Source: Alphaproteobacteria bacterium UBA2966 (GTDB taxonomy: Bacteria > Pseudomonadota > Alphaproteobacteria > UBA2966). From it: a DNA stretch of 20,112 nt. The notes below the pieces were generated by a model. It saw only the letters and a list, made by a program, of their open reading frames with translations. It had not been told where the DNA came from and did no database searches. The stretch covers positions 1 to 20,112 of the forward strand of contig DEBC01000031.1 of NCBI GenBank assembly GCA_002348365.1, given 5' to 3'. The position numbers and the translations under genes are program-made. Positions 6,715-14,185 of the stretch are shown piece by piece (positions within the stretch are counted from its first letter, which is position 1; each line of letters starts with the position of its first letter).

Positions 6715-8949
6715 TCAAAGGAAGGAATAAGGGTCGATGTCGATTTGGATCCGCACGCTGGACGGACAGTCGACCCGAGCCACCCAGTTCCGAACAATTT
6801 CCTGTACCGATACCTGGCGCGTGGCCTTGAGAAGCAATCGGTAACGGTACCGACCGCGCAAGATGGAGAGAGGCGCAGGAGCCGGACCAAACACGGCAAC
6901 CGATTCTCCGCGGGGGGCGGCGGCACCCAGATGTCTCGCAGTTGCGGATACCGCACGGTCGTCCCTGCCAGTCACGATAACTGACGCCAGGCGTCCGTAG
7001 GGCGGCATCCCGGCACTCTTCCGCGCCTCCTTCTCCCGCGCCAGAAATGCTTCCCGATCCCCCGAGACCAGCGCAGCCATCACCGGATGATCGGGCATAT
7101 AGGTCTGCAAGAACACCCGCCCGGGGCGGTCCGCCCGGCCAGCCCTGCCCGCGACCTGGTAGAGCAGTTGATAAGTTCGCTCGGCCGCCCGCAGATCTCC
7201 ACCATCGAGCCCCAGATCCGCATCCACCACACCGACAAGAGTCAGCATGGGAAAGTGATGACCCTTTGCAAGAATTTGGGTTCCGATAACGATATCAACC
7301 TCTCGGTTCTCGATCCGGCCAATCAACTCGCGCGTTGCCCGCGGCCCCGAAATCGTATCACTGGCCACAACCTCAATCCTTGCATCCGGGAACTGGGCAG
7401 CAACCTCATCGGATAATCGCTCAACGCCCGGTCCACAGGCAGCAAACCGGTTATCCGCATCACATTCCGGACAGGATTCTGGAAATCCCAGGGCCAACCC
7501 GCAGTGGTGACACATCAAGCGTCCCACACGTCTGTGTTCAACCAACCAAGCTGAACAGTTGGGACACTCAAAGCGAAATCCGCAATTCCGACACAGGGTC
7601 AATGGCGCGTATCCGCGGCGGTTCAGAAACAGCATGACCTGCTCTTCCGAAGCCAGGGTGTCTTTCATGTAGGTGGTGAGTTTCGGCGATAGCCAGGCCC
7701 CCGCAGGAAGACCAATGTCACGCATGTCGATGGCGTCAACCTTTGGCGGTGCTGCGCTGCCATGCCTGTCCGGGAGGTGTATGCACTTGTATCGATCCGA
7801 CTCTGCGTTCACGGCCGTTTCGAGCGATGGCGTCGCAGAGACCAGGGTGACGGGAAACTCCGACAAGTGTCCCCGTGCCACTGCCATATCACGGGCGTTG
7901 TAGATGGTACCGTCTTCCTGCTTGTAGGACGGGTCGTGCTCCTCATCTATCACGATGTACCCCAGTTCCTTGAACGGCAGGAACAGAGCGGATCGCGCAC
8001 CGATCACCACACGGGCGTTGCCGCTCGCCACGGCGCGCCACGTGCGCCGTCTGATGGACTGGCTCAATTCGGAATGCCACTGCGCGGGCCTCACGCCGAA
8101 GCGGGTTTCAAACCTCTCCAGCCACCGCGCGGTCAAAGCGATTTCAGGCAACAAGACAAGTGCCTGCCGATCCTGCCGAAGTGCTGACGCGATCCCTTCG
8201 AAATAGACCTCGGTCTTTCCGGACCCGGGAACGCCATCGATCACGGTCACCTCAAAGCCGCCACCCCCAAATTGTTGGTTCAAGGCGGCCACCGCATTCA
8301 ACTGCCCCGGGATCAGCTCGACCCCGTCCCTGGCGACGTCGGGAATTTCGAACCCGATATCCTCAGGCAATATGTAGCGCTCTAGTGTGGCGCTCTCAGC
8401 AAGGCCACGGACAACCGACGCCCCGACTCCTGCGGCCTCGCAAATGTCGGCAAGCGCACGGGGCGGTCCATCCTGCATGAGAGAAACAACGCGTTCACGG
8501 GCCTTGGTCATGCGGTCCGGGAGCGGTCCCGATAGACGATAGGCAACGCGCGGCGCGGTAGGCTTGAACACCGATGCGACGTTCATGGTCATGCGGAGGA
8601 CAGCACCGGGCGGCGCCAGTGTGTAACCCGCAACCCAATCGATGAACCTGCGCACGTCAGACGGCAACGAAGGCAGGTCATGTCGCGCGGCAATGGTACG
8701 AAGCTTCTGGCGATCCAAATCTCCAAGCGCTTCGCCCCAAACAACGCCGTTCAATTCCCTCGAACCGAGCGGAATTCTTACGAAGTCGCCCTCGCCAAGC
8801 TCCATGCCCGCTGGCACCAGGTAGTCATACGCTCCCCCCAATGGCAGCGGCAGCATGACGCTGACACACACCCCCTCCCCGAAAACATTCGAATTCGTCG
8901 TGGAGCCCGCGTCATTGCAGGTGTCATTTCTGGTGCGGGTTGTCCCCAT
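6715..8949 (-). CDS. priA: Primosomal protein N' (replication restart helicase PriA)
   Basis: This protein of up to 744 residues is PriA, a 3'-5' superfamily 2 helicase that recognises stalled or repaired forks and reloads the replisome. Numbering from the ATG at 8949: the N-terminal DNA-binding domain begins near VCVSVMLPLPLGGAYDYLVP (27-46), Walker A GVPGSGKTE is at 239-247, and the DEEH box is at 335-338. Eight zinc-binding cysteines form four CxxC pairs at about 453/456, 462/465, 480/483 and 493/496. The C-terminus DIDPYSFL is characteristic. The start is uncertain: 26 residues precede the conserved beta strand from the ATG, and a GTG at 8871 would give a more typical N-terminus, but the GGGAGG there lies too close for a good ribosome binding site. 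fsa is transcribed divergently. Confidence 0.95.
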   Translation of the reverse strand: MGTTRTRNDTCNDAGSTTNSNVFGEGVCVSVMLPLPLGGAYDYLVPAGMELGEGDFVRIPLGSRELNGVVWGEALGDLDRQKLRTIAARHDLPSLPSDVRRFIDWVAGYTLAPPGAVLRMTMNVASVFKPTAPRVAYRLSGPLPDRMTKARERVVSLMQDGPPRALADICEAAGVGASVVRGLAESATLERYILPEDIGFEIPDVARDGVELIPGQLNAVAALNQQFGGGGFEVTVIDGVPGSGKTEVYFEGIASALRQDRQALVLLPEIALTARWLERFETRFGVRPAQWHSELSQSIRRRTWRAVASGNARVVIGARSALFLPFKELGYIVIDEEHDPSYKQEDGTIYNARDMAVARGHLSEFPVTLVSATPSLETAVNAESDRYKCIHLPDRHGSAAPPKVDAIDMRDIGLPAGAWLSPKLTTYMKDTLASEEQVMLFLNRRGYAPLTLCRNCGFRFECPNCSAWLVEHRRVGRLMCHHCGLALGFPESCPECDADNRFAACGPGVERLSDEVAAQFPDARIEVVASDTISGPRATRELIGRIENREVDIVIGTQILAKGHHFPMLTLVGVVDADLGLDGGDLRAAERTYQLLYQVAGRAGRADRPGRVFLQTYMPDHPVMAALVSGDREAFLAREKEARKSAGMPPYGRLASVIVTGRDDRAVSATARHLGAAAPRGESVAVFGPAPAPLSILRGRYRYRLLLKATRQVSVQEIVRNWVARVDCPSSVRIQIDIDPYSFL

Positions 8950-8962
8950 GGTCTACACTGTG

Positions 8963-8993
8963 CCCCTGAGATCGGGGGCGAACAAGCACCCCC
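8963..8993 (+). promoter_or_regulatory. Competing C/G-tract hairpins in the fsa leader
   Basis: Three tracts, CCCC (8963-8966), GGGGG (8974-8978) and CCCCC (8989-8993), allow two mutually exclusive stems: the central G tract can pair left or right. They lie between priA and fsa, just downstream of TACACT (8954-8959), which could act as a -10 box for fsa, although no good -35 was found. The tracts are seen directly. A regulatory switch is only a possibility, and chance in a GC-rich spacer is the default explanation. Confidence 0.25.
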
Positions 8994-9040
8994 GCAGCCG
9001 GTCGCCGTCTCGTGGATATGGATCTAACGGAAAGAGGCTT

Positions 9041-9703
9041 ATGAAGTTTTTTGCGGATACTGCGGATACCGATGAAATCCGCGATCTCGCCGCGACCGGA
9101 CTGCTCGATGGCGTGACAACCAATCCCTCCCTCGTCTCTCAGACCGGGCGGGATTTTTTTGATGTCCTGCGAGACATTTGCTCGGTGGTTGACGGCCCCG
9201 TCAGTGCCGAGGTCACGGCCACGGAATACGACGGCATGCTGGTCGAAGGGCGCAAACTCGCCAAGGTCGCAGACAACATCGTCATCAAGGTACCCCTGAC
9301 CTGGGACGGCCTGAAGGCGTGCAAGACCCTCTCGGGAGAAGGAACGGGTGTCAACGTGACGCTCTGTTTCGCCCCGGTCCAGGCACTCCTGGCTGCCAAA
9401 GCCGGCGCGATGTTCATTTCCCCTTTCGTGGGTCGCCTGGATGATATCGGCCATGAGGGCATGCAGCTCATCGAGGATATCCGCACCATCTATGACAACT
9501 ATCCAGACCTCTCGACGGAAATTCTGGTGGCCTCCATTCGCCACCCTGGTCATGTCGCCGAAGCGGCACGAATTGGAGCCGATGTCTGCACCTGTCCGCC
9601 GGCGGTGATCAAGAAGCTCGTGGCGCATCCTCTGACAGACAAGGGCCTTGCCGCGTTCCTGGCCGACTGGCAGAAGACCGGCCAAAATATCTGTAGCGCG
9701 TGA
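9041..9703 (+). CDS. fsa: Transaldolase-like protein / fructose-6-phosphate aldolase (TalC/FSA family)
   Basis: This 220-residue protein belongs to the short transaldolase family. Known members either perform the pentose-phosphate transaldolase reaction or cleave fructose 6-phosphate to dihydroxyacetone and glyceraldehyde 3-phosphate; sequence alone does not settle which. The Schiff-base lysine is Lys83 in IVIKVPLT. Other family segments are MKFFADTADTDEI, GVTTNPSLV, GVNVTLCF, ISPFVGRLDDIG and EILVASIRHPGHV. The length fits the 215-220 residue short form. I chose the ATG at 9041 because it gives the conserved start and AAAGAGG lies just upstream; a longer in-frame reading to 8855 would run into the leader and priA. 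The stop region overlaps the next gene (GTGA). Confidence 0.94.
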   Translation: MKFFADTADTDEIRDLAATGLLDGVTTNPSLVSQTGRDFFDVLRDICSVVDGPVSAEVTATEYDGMLVEGRKLAKVADNIVIKVPLTWDGLKACKTLSGEGTGVNVTLCFAPVQALLAAKAGAMFISPFVGRLDDIGHEGMQLIEDIRTIYDNYPDLSTEILVASIRHPGHVAEAARIGADVCTCPPAVIKKLVAHPLTDKGLAAFLADWQKTGQNICSA

Positions 9704-10431
9704 GTCACAGAATGACCTCAAGGCCTGACAAGGCATCGTCTCGGGATACGGCTCCTGAATCTCACGAAGTCCGACAATACCTCTCAGACAATCCGGACTT
9801 CCTGACCGCGCATCCAGACCTGCTGACCGAACTGACGCCACCCGCGCACCACCAGGGCGACGGGGTGCTCGACATGCAGCACTACATGATCGATCGGCTG
9901 CAGAAACAGGTTGTGGCGTTGCGATCGGAACAACAGGACCTGATCGCGGCCTCTCGAAGCAACATGATGAGTCAGGCTCGTATCCATGCTGCGGTCCTCT
10001 CCCTCATGCAGGCACGAACCTTTGAGCATCTGATCGAAGTCGTGACGACGGACCTGGCAAACCAGCTTGATGTGGACGTCGTTACTCTCTGTGTCGAGTC
10101 AGATACATACGCGGCGAAGGTCGCTGGCACCGACGGTGTGTTTACCATTCCCCAAGGCCGTGTCGACGAAATGCTGGGAGAAGACCGCGACATTTTCCTT
10201 CGCGAGGACGAATTCGCAGAACATGGACTCTTCGGTGGCGCATCCACTCTGGTCAAATCATCAGCATTGGTCCGGTTGCGCATCAACAGCATGGGGCCGT
10301 CAGCGGTATTGGCCCTGGGATCCCGCGACAGTGACCGGTTCCATCCGGGGCAGGGAACCGAGCTGCTTTGCTTTCTTTCCAGGGTCGTCGCGCAGTGTCT
10401 CAAAGGATGGCTGAACCTACCCCCGTCATAG
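9700..10431 (+). CDS. DUF484 family protein
   Basis: This protein of up to 243 residues belongs to the DUF484 family, whose function is not established; the fold is GAF-like. The N-terminal signature is VRQYLSDNPDFLTAHPDLL, then a helical, probably coiled-coil stretch (MIDRLQKQVVALRSEQQDLI), then a GAF-like domain (DLANQLDVDVVTLCVES, and near the C-terminus VLALGSRDSDRFHPGQG with LLCFLSRVVAQCLKGWL). Two starts are possible: GTG at 9700, which overlaps the fsa stop as GTGA, or ATG at 9712. The 3' end overlaps xerC by 25 bp. In many proteobacteria a DUF484 gene directly precedes xerC, as here, which suggests a functional tie to XerC or to cell division; that is inference from context. Confidence 0.88.
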   Translation: MSHRMTSRPDKASSRDTAPESHEVRQYLSDNPDFLTAHPDLLTELTPPAHHQGDGVLDMQHYMIDRLQKQVVALRSEQQDLIAASRSNMMSQARIHAAVLSLMQARTFEHLIEVVTTDLANQLDVDVVTLCVESDTYAAKVAGTDGVFTIPQGRVDEMLGEDRDIFLREDEFAEHGLFGGASTLVKSSALVRLRINSMGPSAVLALGSRDSDRFHPGQGTELLCFLSRVVAQCLKGWLNLPPS

Positions 10432-11366
10432 CCGACATTCCGGCCAGCGCGGATCTTCGCGATGCCGTCCGCGACTGGAACCAGTGGCTGTCATCCGAAA
10501 GAAGGACCGCGGATCATACGACAGCAGCCTACGGTCGCGACGTCCGAAAGTTCATATACTTTCTTTCCGGGCACCTCGGCGGCCCGGCCGCCCTCTCCGA
10601 TCTCGCCAAGCTGAAACCAGTCGATTTTCGCAGTTACCTCGCGCGGCGTCGAAGCGAAGGCTTGTCCAACACCTCGCTCGCGAGATCGATGTCAGCGATT
10701 CGCAGTCTCTTCCGGTTTTTGGAACGAACCGACCGCGTCCACAACCCGGCAATCAATGCCGTGCGCACGCCGAAACGGCCCCATGGGGTACCCAAGCCGC
10801 TCAGCGTGGGACAGGCCGTATCGTCGGTGAAACAGGTGTCCCAGCTACAGGACGAAGGTTGGTTGGGGAAACGGGATGCGGCCGTTCTGACCCTGCTCTA
10901 CGGCTGTGGCCTTCGCATCTCTGAGGCTCTCGCCCTCAACCGGCGTGACGTCCCGAAGGGGGATGTCCTTGTCATAACCGGAAAGGGTAACAAGCAGCGC
11001 ATGGTCCCGGTGCTGGGGGTCGTCCATGACGCCATTGAGGACTATCTCGCCCATTGCCCCTTCGAGCTGGGTGATGACGATCCCTTGTTTGTCGGCAAGC
11101 GCGGGCGTCGGCTCGACCCTGGCATTATTCAGCGACAGGTCCGCCGTCTTCGAGGAATGCTGGGGTTGCCCGAGACTGCAACGCCACACGCACTGCGGCA
11201 CAGCTTCGCGACGCACTTGTTGTCGGACGGCGGCGACCTCCGCACCATTCAGGAATTGCTCGGACACGCTTCTCTATCGACCACGCAACGCTACACGGAA
11301 GTCGACTCTCAGCGCCTTCTCGAGGTTTACAACAACGCACATCCCAGCGCCCGGCGAAGAGCCTGA
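10407..11366 (+). CDS. xerC: Tyrosine recombinase XerC
   Basis: This 319-residue tyrosine recombinase, with XerD, resolves chromosome dimers at the dif site near the division septum in known systems. The N-terminal SAM-like core-binding domain covers about residues 17-115. The catalytic set is complete: Arg170 (CGLRISEAL), Lys193 (TGKGNKQR), His261 and Arg264 (HALRHSFATHLL), His287 (LGHASLSTTQRY) and the nucleophile Tyr296. I chose the ATG at 10407, which overlaps the DUF484 gene by 25 bp; longer in-frame readings only extend into that gene. Assignment as XerC rather than XerD rests on the DUF484 neighbour and the LLEVYNNAHPSARRRA C-terminus. No phage or integron genes are nearby, so this is the housekeeping enzyme. 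Confidence 0.93.
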   Translation: MAEPTPVIADIPASADLRDAVRDWNQWLSSERRTADHTTAAYGRDVRKFIYFLSGHLGGPAALSDLAKLKPVDFRSYLARRRSEGLSNTSLARSMSAIRSLFRFLERTDRVHNPAINAVRTPKRPHGVPKPLSVGQAVSSVKQVSQLQDEGWLGKRDAAVLTLLYGCGLRISEALALNRRDVPKGDVLVITGKGNKQRMVPVLGVVHDAIEDYLAHCPFELGDDDPLFVGKRGRRLDPGIIQRQVRRLRGMLGLPETATPHALRHSFATHLLSDGGDLRTIQELLGHASLSTTQRYTEVDSQRLLEVYNNAHPSARRRA

Positions 11367-11368
11367 AT

Positions 11369-11389
11369 CCGATTCCCGGCCTCAATCGG
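11369..11389. terminator. Hairpin across the xerC/MFS convergent junction
   Basis: CCGATT (11369-11374) and AATCGG (11384-11389) pair perfectly around a 9-base loop, spanning the 15-bp gap between the xerC stop and the MFS stop and entering the last MFS codons. No T tract follows on either strand. It may act as a weak bidirectional terminator. The inverted repeat is seen; its role is inferred. Confidence 0.35.
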
Positions 11390-12599
11390 GACGCCGCCGC
11401 GAGAGGACTGCCACAGCGATGGGTCCCATGGCCACACCCAGCCCCATTGCAGCGAACGCCAGCCCCCACCCTAGCGTCGTCGTTCCACCACCGGCCAGAT
11501 CGAGAACGACGCCAAACACAATGGGGCCGGCACTGGCACCCGCAAACCCGATGCAGGAATGGACCGCCATGGTGGCACCAAGGTGTTCCGGTTGGGCCGC
11601 TGCTACAACACCAGCAGTGATCGAAGCGGAATCACCGGTCACCGTGACGCCGTAGATAAGTGACATTCCGACGATGATGATGAATGGCCATGACGCAGTG
11701 AAGCCGAACAAACAGGAGTAAAGAGCCGAAACCGTCATGACCAGAATCACCACACGTTGACGGCTGAAGCGAACCGCAAATTCGTTGCCGAAAACGCTCG
11801 CGGGCCAGCCAATGAGATTGATGGCAGCCGCAATGAGCGGAGGACTCCACCAGGTCGCACTCTCCAGGTCCTGTTGGAGTGATTGCGCATACACCAGGAA
11901 GGCGACGATCCAGGATCGAAGGCCGAACAATTCCCAGTTATGGGCCGCGTAGGCCAGCACGTAACCCATCGCGGGCCGATTTCGAAACACGGGACGGAAG
12001 TCCAGAAAATGTCCTTCCTGTTCCCGCATCTCAGGGGGCGACGGCGCCAGTACCACGGTGACAATGAAGAGAGCCAGCAGCCCGTAGACGCCGCCCACTG
12101 CAAACGCGCCCTGCCAGTCCAACAACTCCGCCAGTTCGCCCGCCATGGCAAAGGAGACACTGGCGCCGACGCCGAAGCTCGCCGTGTATACCGCGACCGC
12201 CCGGCTTTGCGCGGGGCCCTCGAAACGATCGCTCAGAGCCTTCAGGCCCGGCATATAGGTGCCGGCCAGGCCGACCCCGGCGATTGCCCTCAAAATCAGC
12301 GCCGACCAGAAACCTTCGGCAAAGAACGCGAAGCCAAACGCAGAGGCAGAGGTAATGACAGCCGAGGCGAGATAGATTCGACGTGGATCAACACGGTCGG
12401 TGAGACTCACAAGGATCGGCACCGCCACGGTATAGCCGGCAAAGTAGAGGCCGTTGATCCATCCCGCCTCGGTGTTGGACAAAGACCATTCCTGGATGAA
12501 TCCGGGCATCAGCGCCGGAAACATGGCGAAACTCGCCATGCCCAAAACCTCGGCGACGCACATGACCGCGATCAGGTGCCGCCCGCTCAGCCCGCGCAT
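11382..12599 (-). CDS. Major facilitator superfamily transporter, substrate unknown
   Basis: This 405-residue integral membrane protein has about 12 hydrophobic segments in two halves separated by a polar loop at about residues 187-210 (rich in P, E and R). The loop between membrane segments 2 and 3 carries an MFS motif A variant, LVSLTDRVDPRRIYL (about 63-77), with the conserved Asp and the Arg pair. Glycine-rich helices such as GVGLAGTYMPGLKALSDRF (segment 4 region) also fit the family. I do not recognise a substrate-specific subfamily. The ATG at 12599 has AGAGAGG about 7 bases upstream. It lies in the same direction as the broken sucA/lpd locus 102 bp upstream, and converges with xerC. 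Length is normal and no defect is visible. Confidence 0.85.
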   Translation of the reverse strand: MRGLSGRHLIAVMCVAEVLGMASFAMFPALMPGFIQEWSLSNTEAGWINGLYFAGYTVAVPILVSLTDRVDPRRIYLASAVITSASAFGFAFFAEGFWSALILRAIAGVGLAGTYMPGLKALSDRFEGPAQSRAVAVYTASFGVGASVSFAMAGELAELLDWQGAFAVGGVYGLLALFIVTVVLAPSPPEMREQEGHFLDFRPVFRNRPAMGYVLAYAAHNWELFGLRSWIVAFLVYAQSLQQDLESATWWSPPLIAAAINLIGWPASVFGNEFAVRFSRQRVVILVMTVSALYSCLFGFTASWPFIIIVGMSLIYGVTVTGDSASITAGVVAAAQPEHLGATMAVHSCIGFAGASAGPIVFGVVLDLAGGGTTTLGWGLAFAAMGLGVAMGPIAVAVLSRRRPD

Positions 12600-12681
12600 G
12601 GCGCGAACCTCTCTGTTTGGGAGTCCTTCCTATCCCGATCCGACCTGCACGTTTGGGTAAGAGGCAAGCGCGCACCGGGCA

Positions 12682-13227
12682 TCAAAAATTCAGAGAATAT
12701 CCTACGCGTGAATCACCCGCCCCTGGGCGTCGAGAGCGGCTTCCTTGATCGCTTCCGCAAGCGTGGTATGCGCGTGACAGGTTCGGGCAATGTCTTCTGA
12801 TGAAGATGGGCCGGTCCATATCAGCATCCGTGAACCCGTAGGATTTCGGATCGAGTTCCGGGTGATATTCACGGGGCTCCAGGTTGAGAGGATCGAGAGT
12901 GGCTGCAAGGTGCCCTCGAACACGGTAGGCCCGGATCAACATCAAGGCCCGGAGGGAGTCCAGGGTCGATTGACGGTCCCCCGCCGGTGCCGCTTTCTTG
13001 CCGTCGCGGTCGCCGTCGCCGGTATCCCAGAACAAATCCCGGCGTTTCCATGGTGCGCCTTGCGCTTCCGCGATGACGCTGGCGGCATCGTCACCCAAAT
13101 CGGAGAAGAATTCGCGCCAGCTTGGATCCAACGATGCCGTATCATTGAGGTGACGAGTGTAAAGCTCTTCGAGAAAGCCGCTGGCATTGCCCGTCAGGAA
13201 GGCGGTCTTGTCGAGTTCGATAGACAT
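12682..13227 (-). pseudogene. sucA: Truncated 2-oxoglutarate dehydrogenase E1 (SucA N-terminus, 3' end lost)
   Basis: This frame has 181 codons, against roughly 950 for intact SucA, the thiamine-diphosphate E1 component that decarboxylates 2-oxoglutarate. Residues 1-143 are clearly SucA: FLTGNASGFLEELYTRHLND, DPSWREFFSDLGDD, then ALMLIRAYRVRGHLAATLDP, DPKSYGFTDADMDRPIFI. That covers the N-terminal part that contacts the E2 core in known complexes, but none of the thiamine-diphosphate or transketolase-like domains. After PIFI the remaining 38 residues (RRHCPNLSRAYHACG onward) match nothing expected; they are an out-of-frame reading of the lpd 3' end. The ATG at 13227 follows sucD by 82 bp, the usual sucCDAB order. 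A functional E1 from this locus is excluded if the sequence is correct; a misassembly would look the same. Confidence 0.85.
12702..12803 (-). pseudogene. lpd: 3' remnant of dihydrolipoamide dehydrogenase (Lpd, E3 C-terminus)
   Basis: In a frame shifted from the sucA reading, 33 codons plus TAG encode SSEDIARTCHAH, TLAEAIKEAAL and GRVIHA at the end. This is the C-terminal dimer-interface tail of alphaproteobacterial lipoamide dehydrogenase, including the His of the CHAH segment, which in the family lies just before the active-site HPT-like stretch (here HTT). The other ~430 residues (FAD- and NAD-binding domains, redox-active cysteines) are absent. The frame continues upstream into sucA sequence in the wrong phase, so the remnant has no start of its own. 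It sits where lpd would end if the original order was sucA-sucB-lpd. Identification is by sequence recognition over a short stretch, but the match is distinctive. Confidence 0.8.
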
Positions 13228-13276
13228 GATGCTACCGTCGCTCCGTATAACCCACTATTGAAACGCGCAAGTCTCG

Positions 13277-13294
13277 CCCCGTGTTAATCCGGGG
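13277..13294 (-). terminator. Small hairpin in the sucD-sucA gap
   Basis: CCCCG (13277-13281) and CGGGG (13290-13294) can pair around an 8-base AT-rich loop in the 82-bp spacer between sucD and sucA. It lies 16 bp after the sucD stop and has no T tract. It could attenuate read-through or stabilise the sucCD message. Chance is possible at this stem length. Confidence 0.25.
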
Positions 13295-13309
13295 TGGATG
13301 GTCGGCACC

Positions 13310-14185
13310 CTACCCCTTCAGAACCTCCACCATCGTTGTTCCCAGAGCCGAGGGCGAGTCTGCGACGGTGATACCGGCGCTGCGCATCGCTTCGATCTTG
13401 TCCTCGGCCCCTCCCTTGCCGCCGGAAATGATGGCGCCCGCGTGACCCATCCGCCGACCCGGCGGGGCTGTTCGTCCGGCGATAAATCCGACTACCGGCT
13501 TCTTGACCTTGCTGCTCTTGATGAAATCCGCAGCTTCCTCCTCAGCACTTCCGCCGATCTCACCAATCATGATGATCGATTCGGTCTCATCGTCACCAAG
13601 GAACAAATCGAGGCAATCGATAAAATTGGTTCCATTCACCGGATCGCCACCAATTCCGATACAGGTCGTCTGTCCAAGTCCCGCAGCCGTGGTTTGGCCG
13701 ACGGCCTCGTAGGTGAGCGTCCCCGACCGGGAAACGATTCCAGTTTTCCCCCGGGTGTGAATATGACCCGGCATGATTCCGATCTTGCATTCATCCGGTG
13801 TGATGACACCGGGGCAGTTGGGACCCACCAGACGGCTCGTCGAATTGTTCAACGCCCGCTTCACGCGGACCATGTCGATCACCGGGATGCCCTCGGTGAT
13901 GCACACGACAAGTTCAATCCCGGCATCGATGGCCTCGAGAATTGCGTCACCGGCAAACGGGGGTGGGACGTAGATTGCCGTTGCATTCGCCCCAGTGGAA
14001 TCGACCGCCGCTTGAACCGTGTCAAAGACAGGCAGATCGAGATGTGTGGTACCCCCTTTTCCCGGCGTAACGCCGCCTACCATTTGCGTTCCGTATGCGA
14101 TTGCCTGCTCGGTGTGGAACGTACCCTGGGCGCCGGTCAGCCCCTGGCAGATTACTTTGGTATTCGAATCAACCAGTACGGACAT
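13310..14185 (-). CDS. sucD: Succinate-CoA ligase (ADP/GDP-forming) subunit alpha
   Basis: This 291-residue protein is the alpha subunit of succinyl-CoA synthetase, which converts succinyl-CoA to succinate with substrate-level phosphorylation in the TCA cycle. The N-terminal CoA-binding domain contains VICQGLTGAQGTFHTEQAI and GGVTPGKGG. The phosphorylated active-site histidine is His248 in RRMGHAGAIISGG, and GPNCPGVITP is also conserved. The ATG at 14185 overlaps the sucC stop by one base (TGATG), so the two subunits are probably translated together. The protein is complete. The next gene downstream is the broken sucA. Confidence 0.97.
   Translation of the reverse strand: MSVLVDSNTKVICQGLTGAQGTFHTEQAIAYGTQMVGGVTPGKGGTTHLDLPVFDTVQAAVDSTGANATAIYVPPPFAGDAILEAIDAGIELVVCITEGIPVIDMVRVKRALNNSTSRLVGPNCPGVITPDECKIGIMPGHIHTRGKTGIVSRSGTLTYEAVGQTTAAGLGQTTCIGIGGDPVNGTNFIDCLDLFLGDDETESIIMIGEIGGSAEEEAADFIKSSKVKKPVVGFIAGRTAPPGRRMGHAGAIISGGKGGAEDKIEAMRSAGITVADSPSALGTTMVEVLKG

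Noticed and set aside
8924..9841. 305-codon open frame opposite fsa and the DUF484 start
   Set aside because: Antisense shadow of fsa, crossing a gene boundary and the divergent spacer; no domain is recognisable.
10407..11366. XerC as an integrase marking a mobile element
   Set aside because: It lies in the standard DUF484-xerC arrangement with no attachment repeats, tRNA gene or phage genes nearby.
11883..12800. 305-codon plus-strand frame opposite the MFS gene and the sucA/lpd scar
   Set aside because: It is composed of His/Arg/Gln-rich sequence typical of antisense reading, and crosses the junction without any family match.
12682..13227. The 181-codon frame as a novel small SucA-like protein
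   Set aside because: The last 38 residues are an out-of-frame reading of the lpd 3' end, so a deletion scar explains it better than a new protein.
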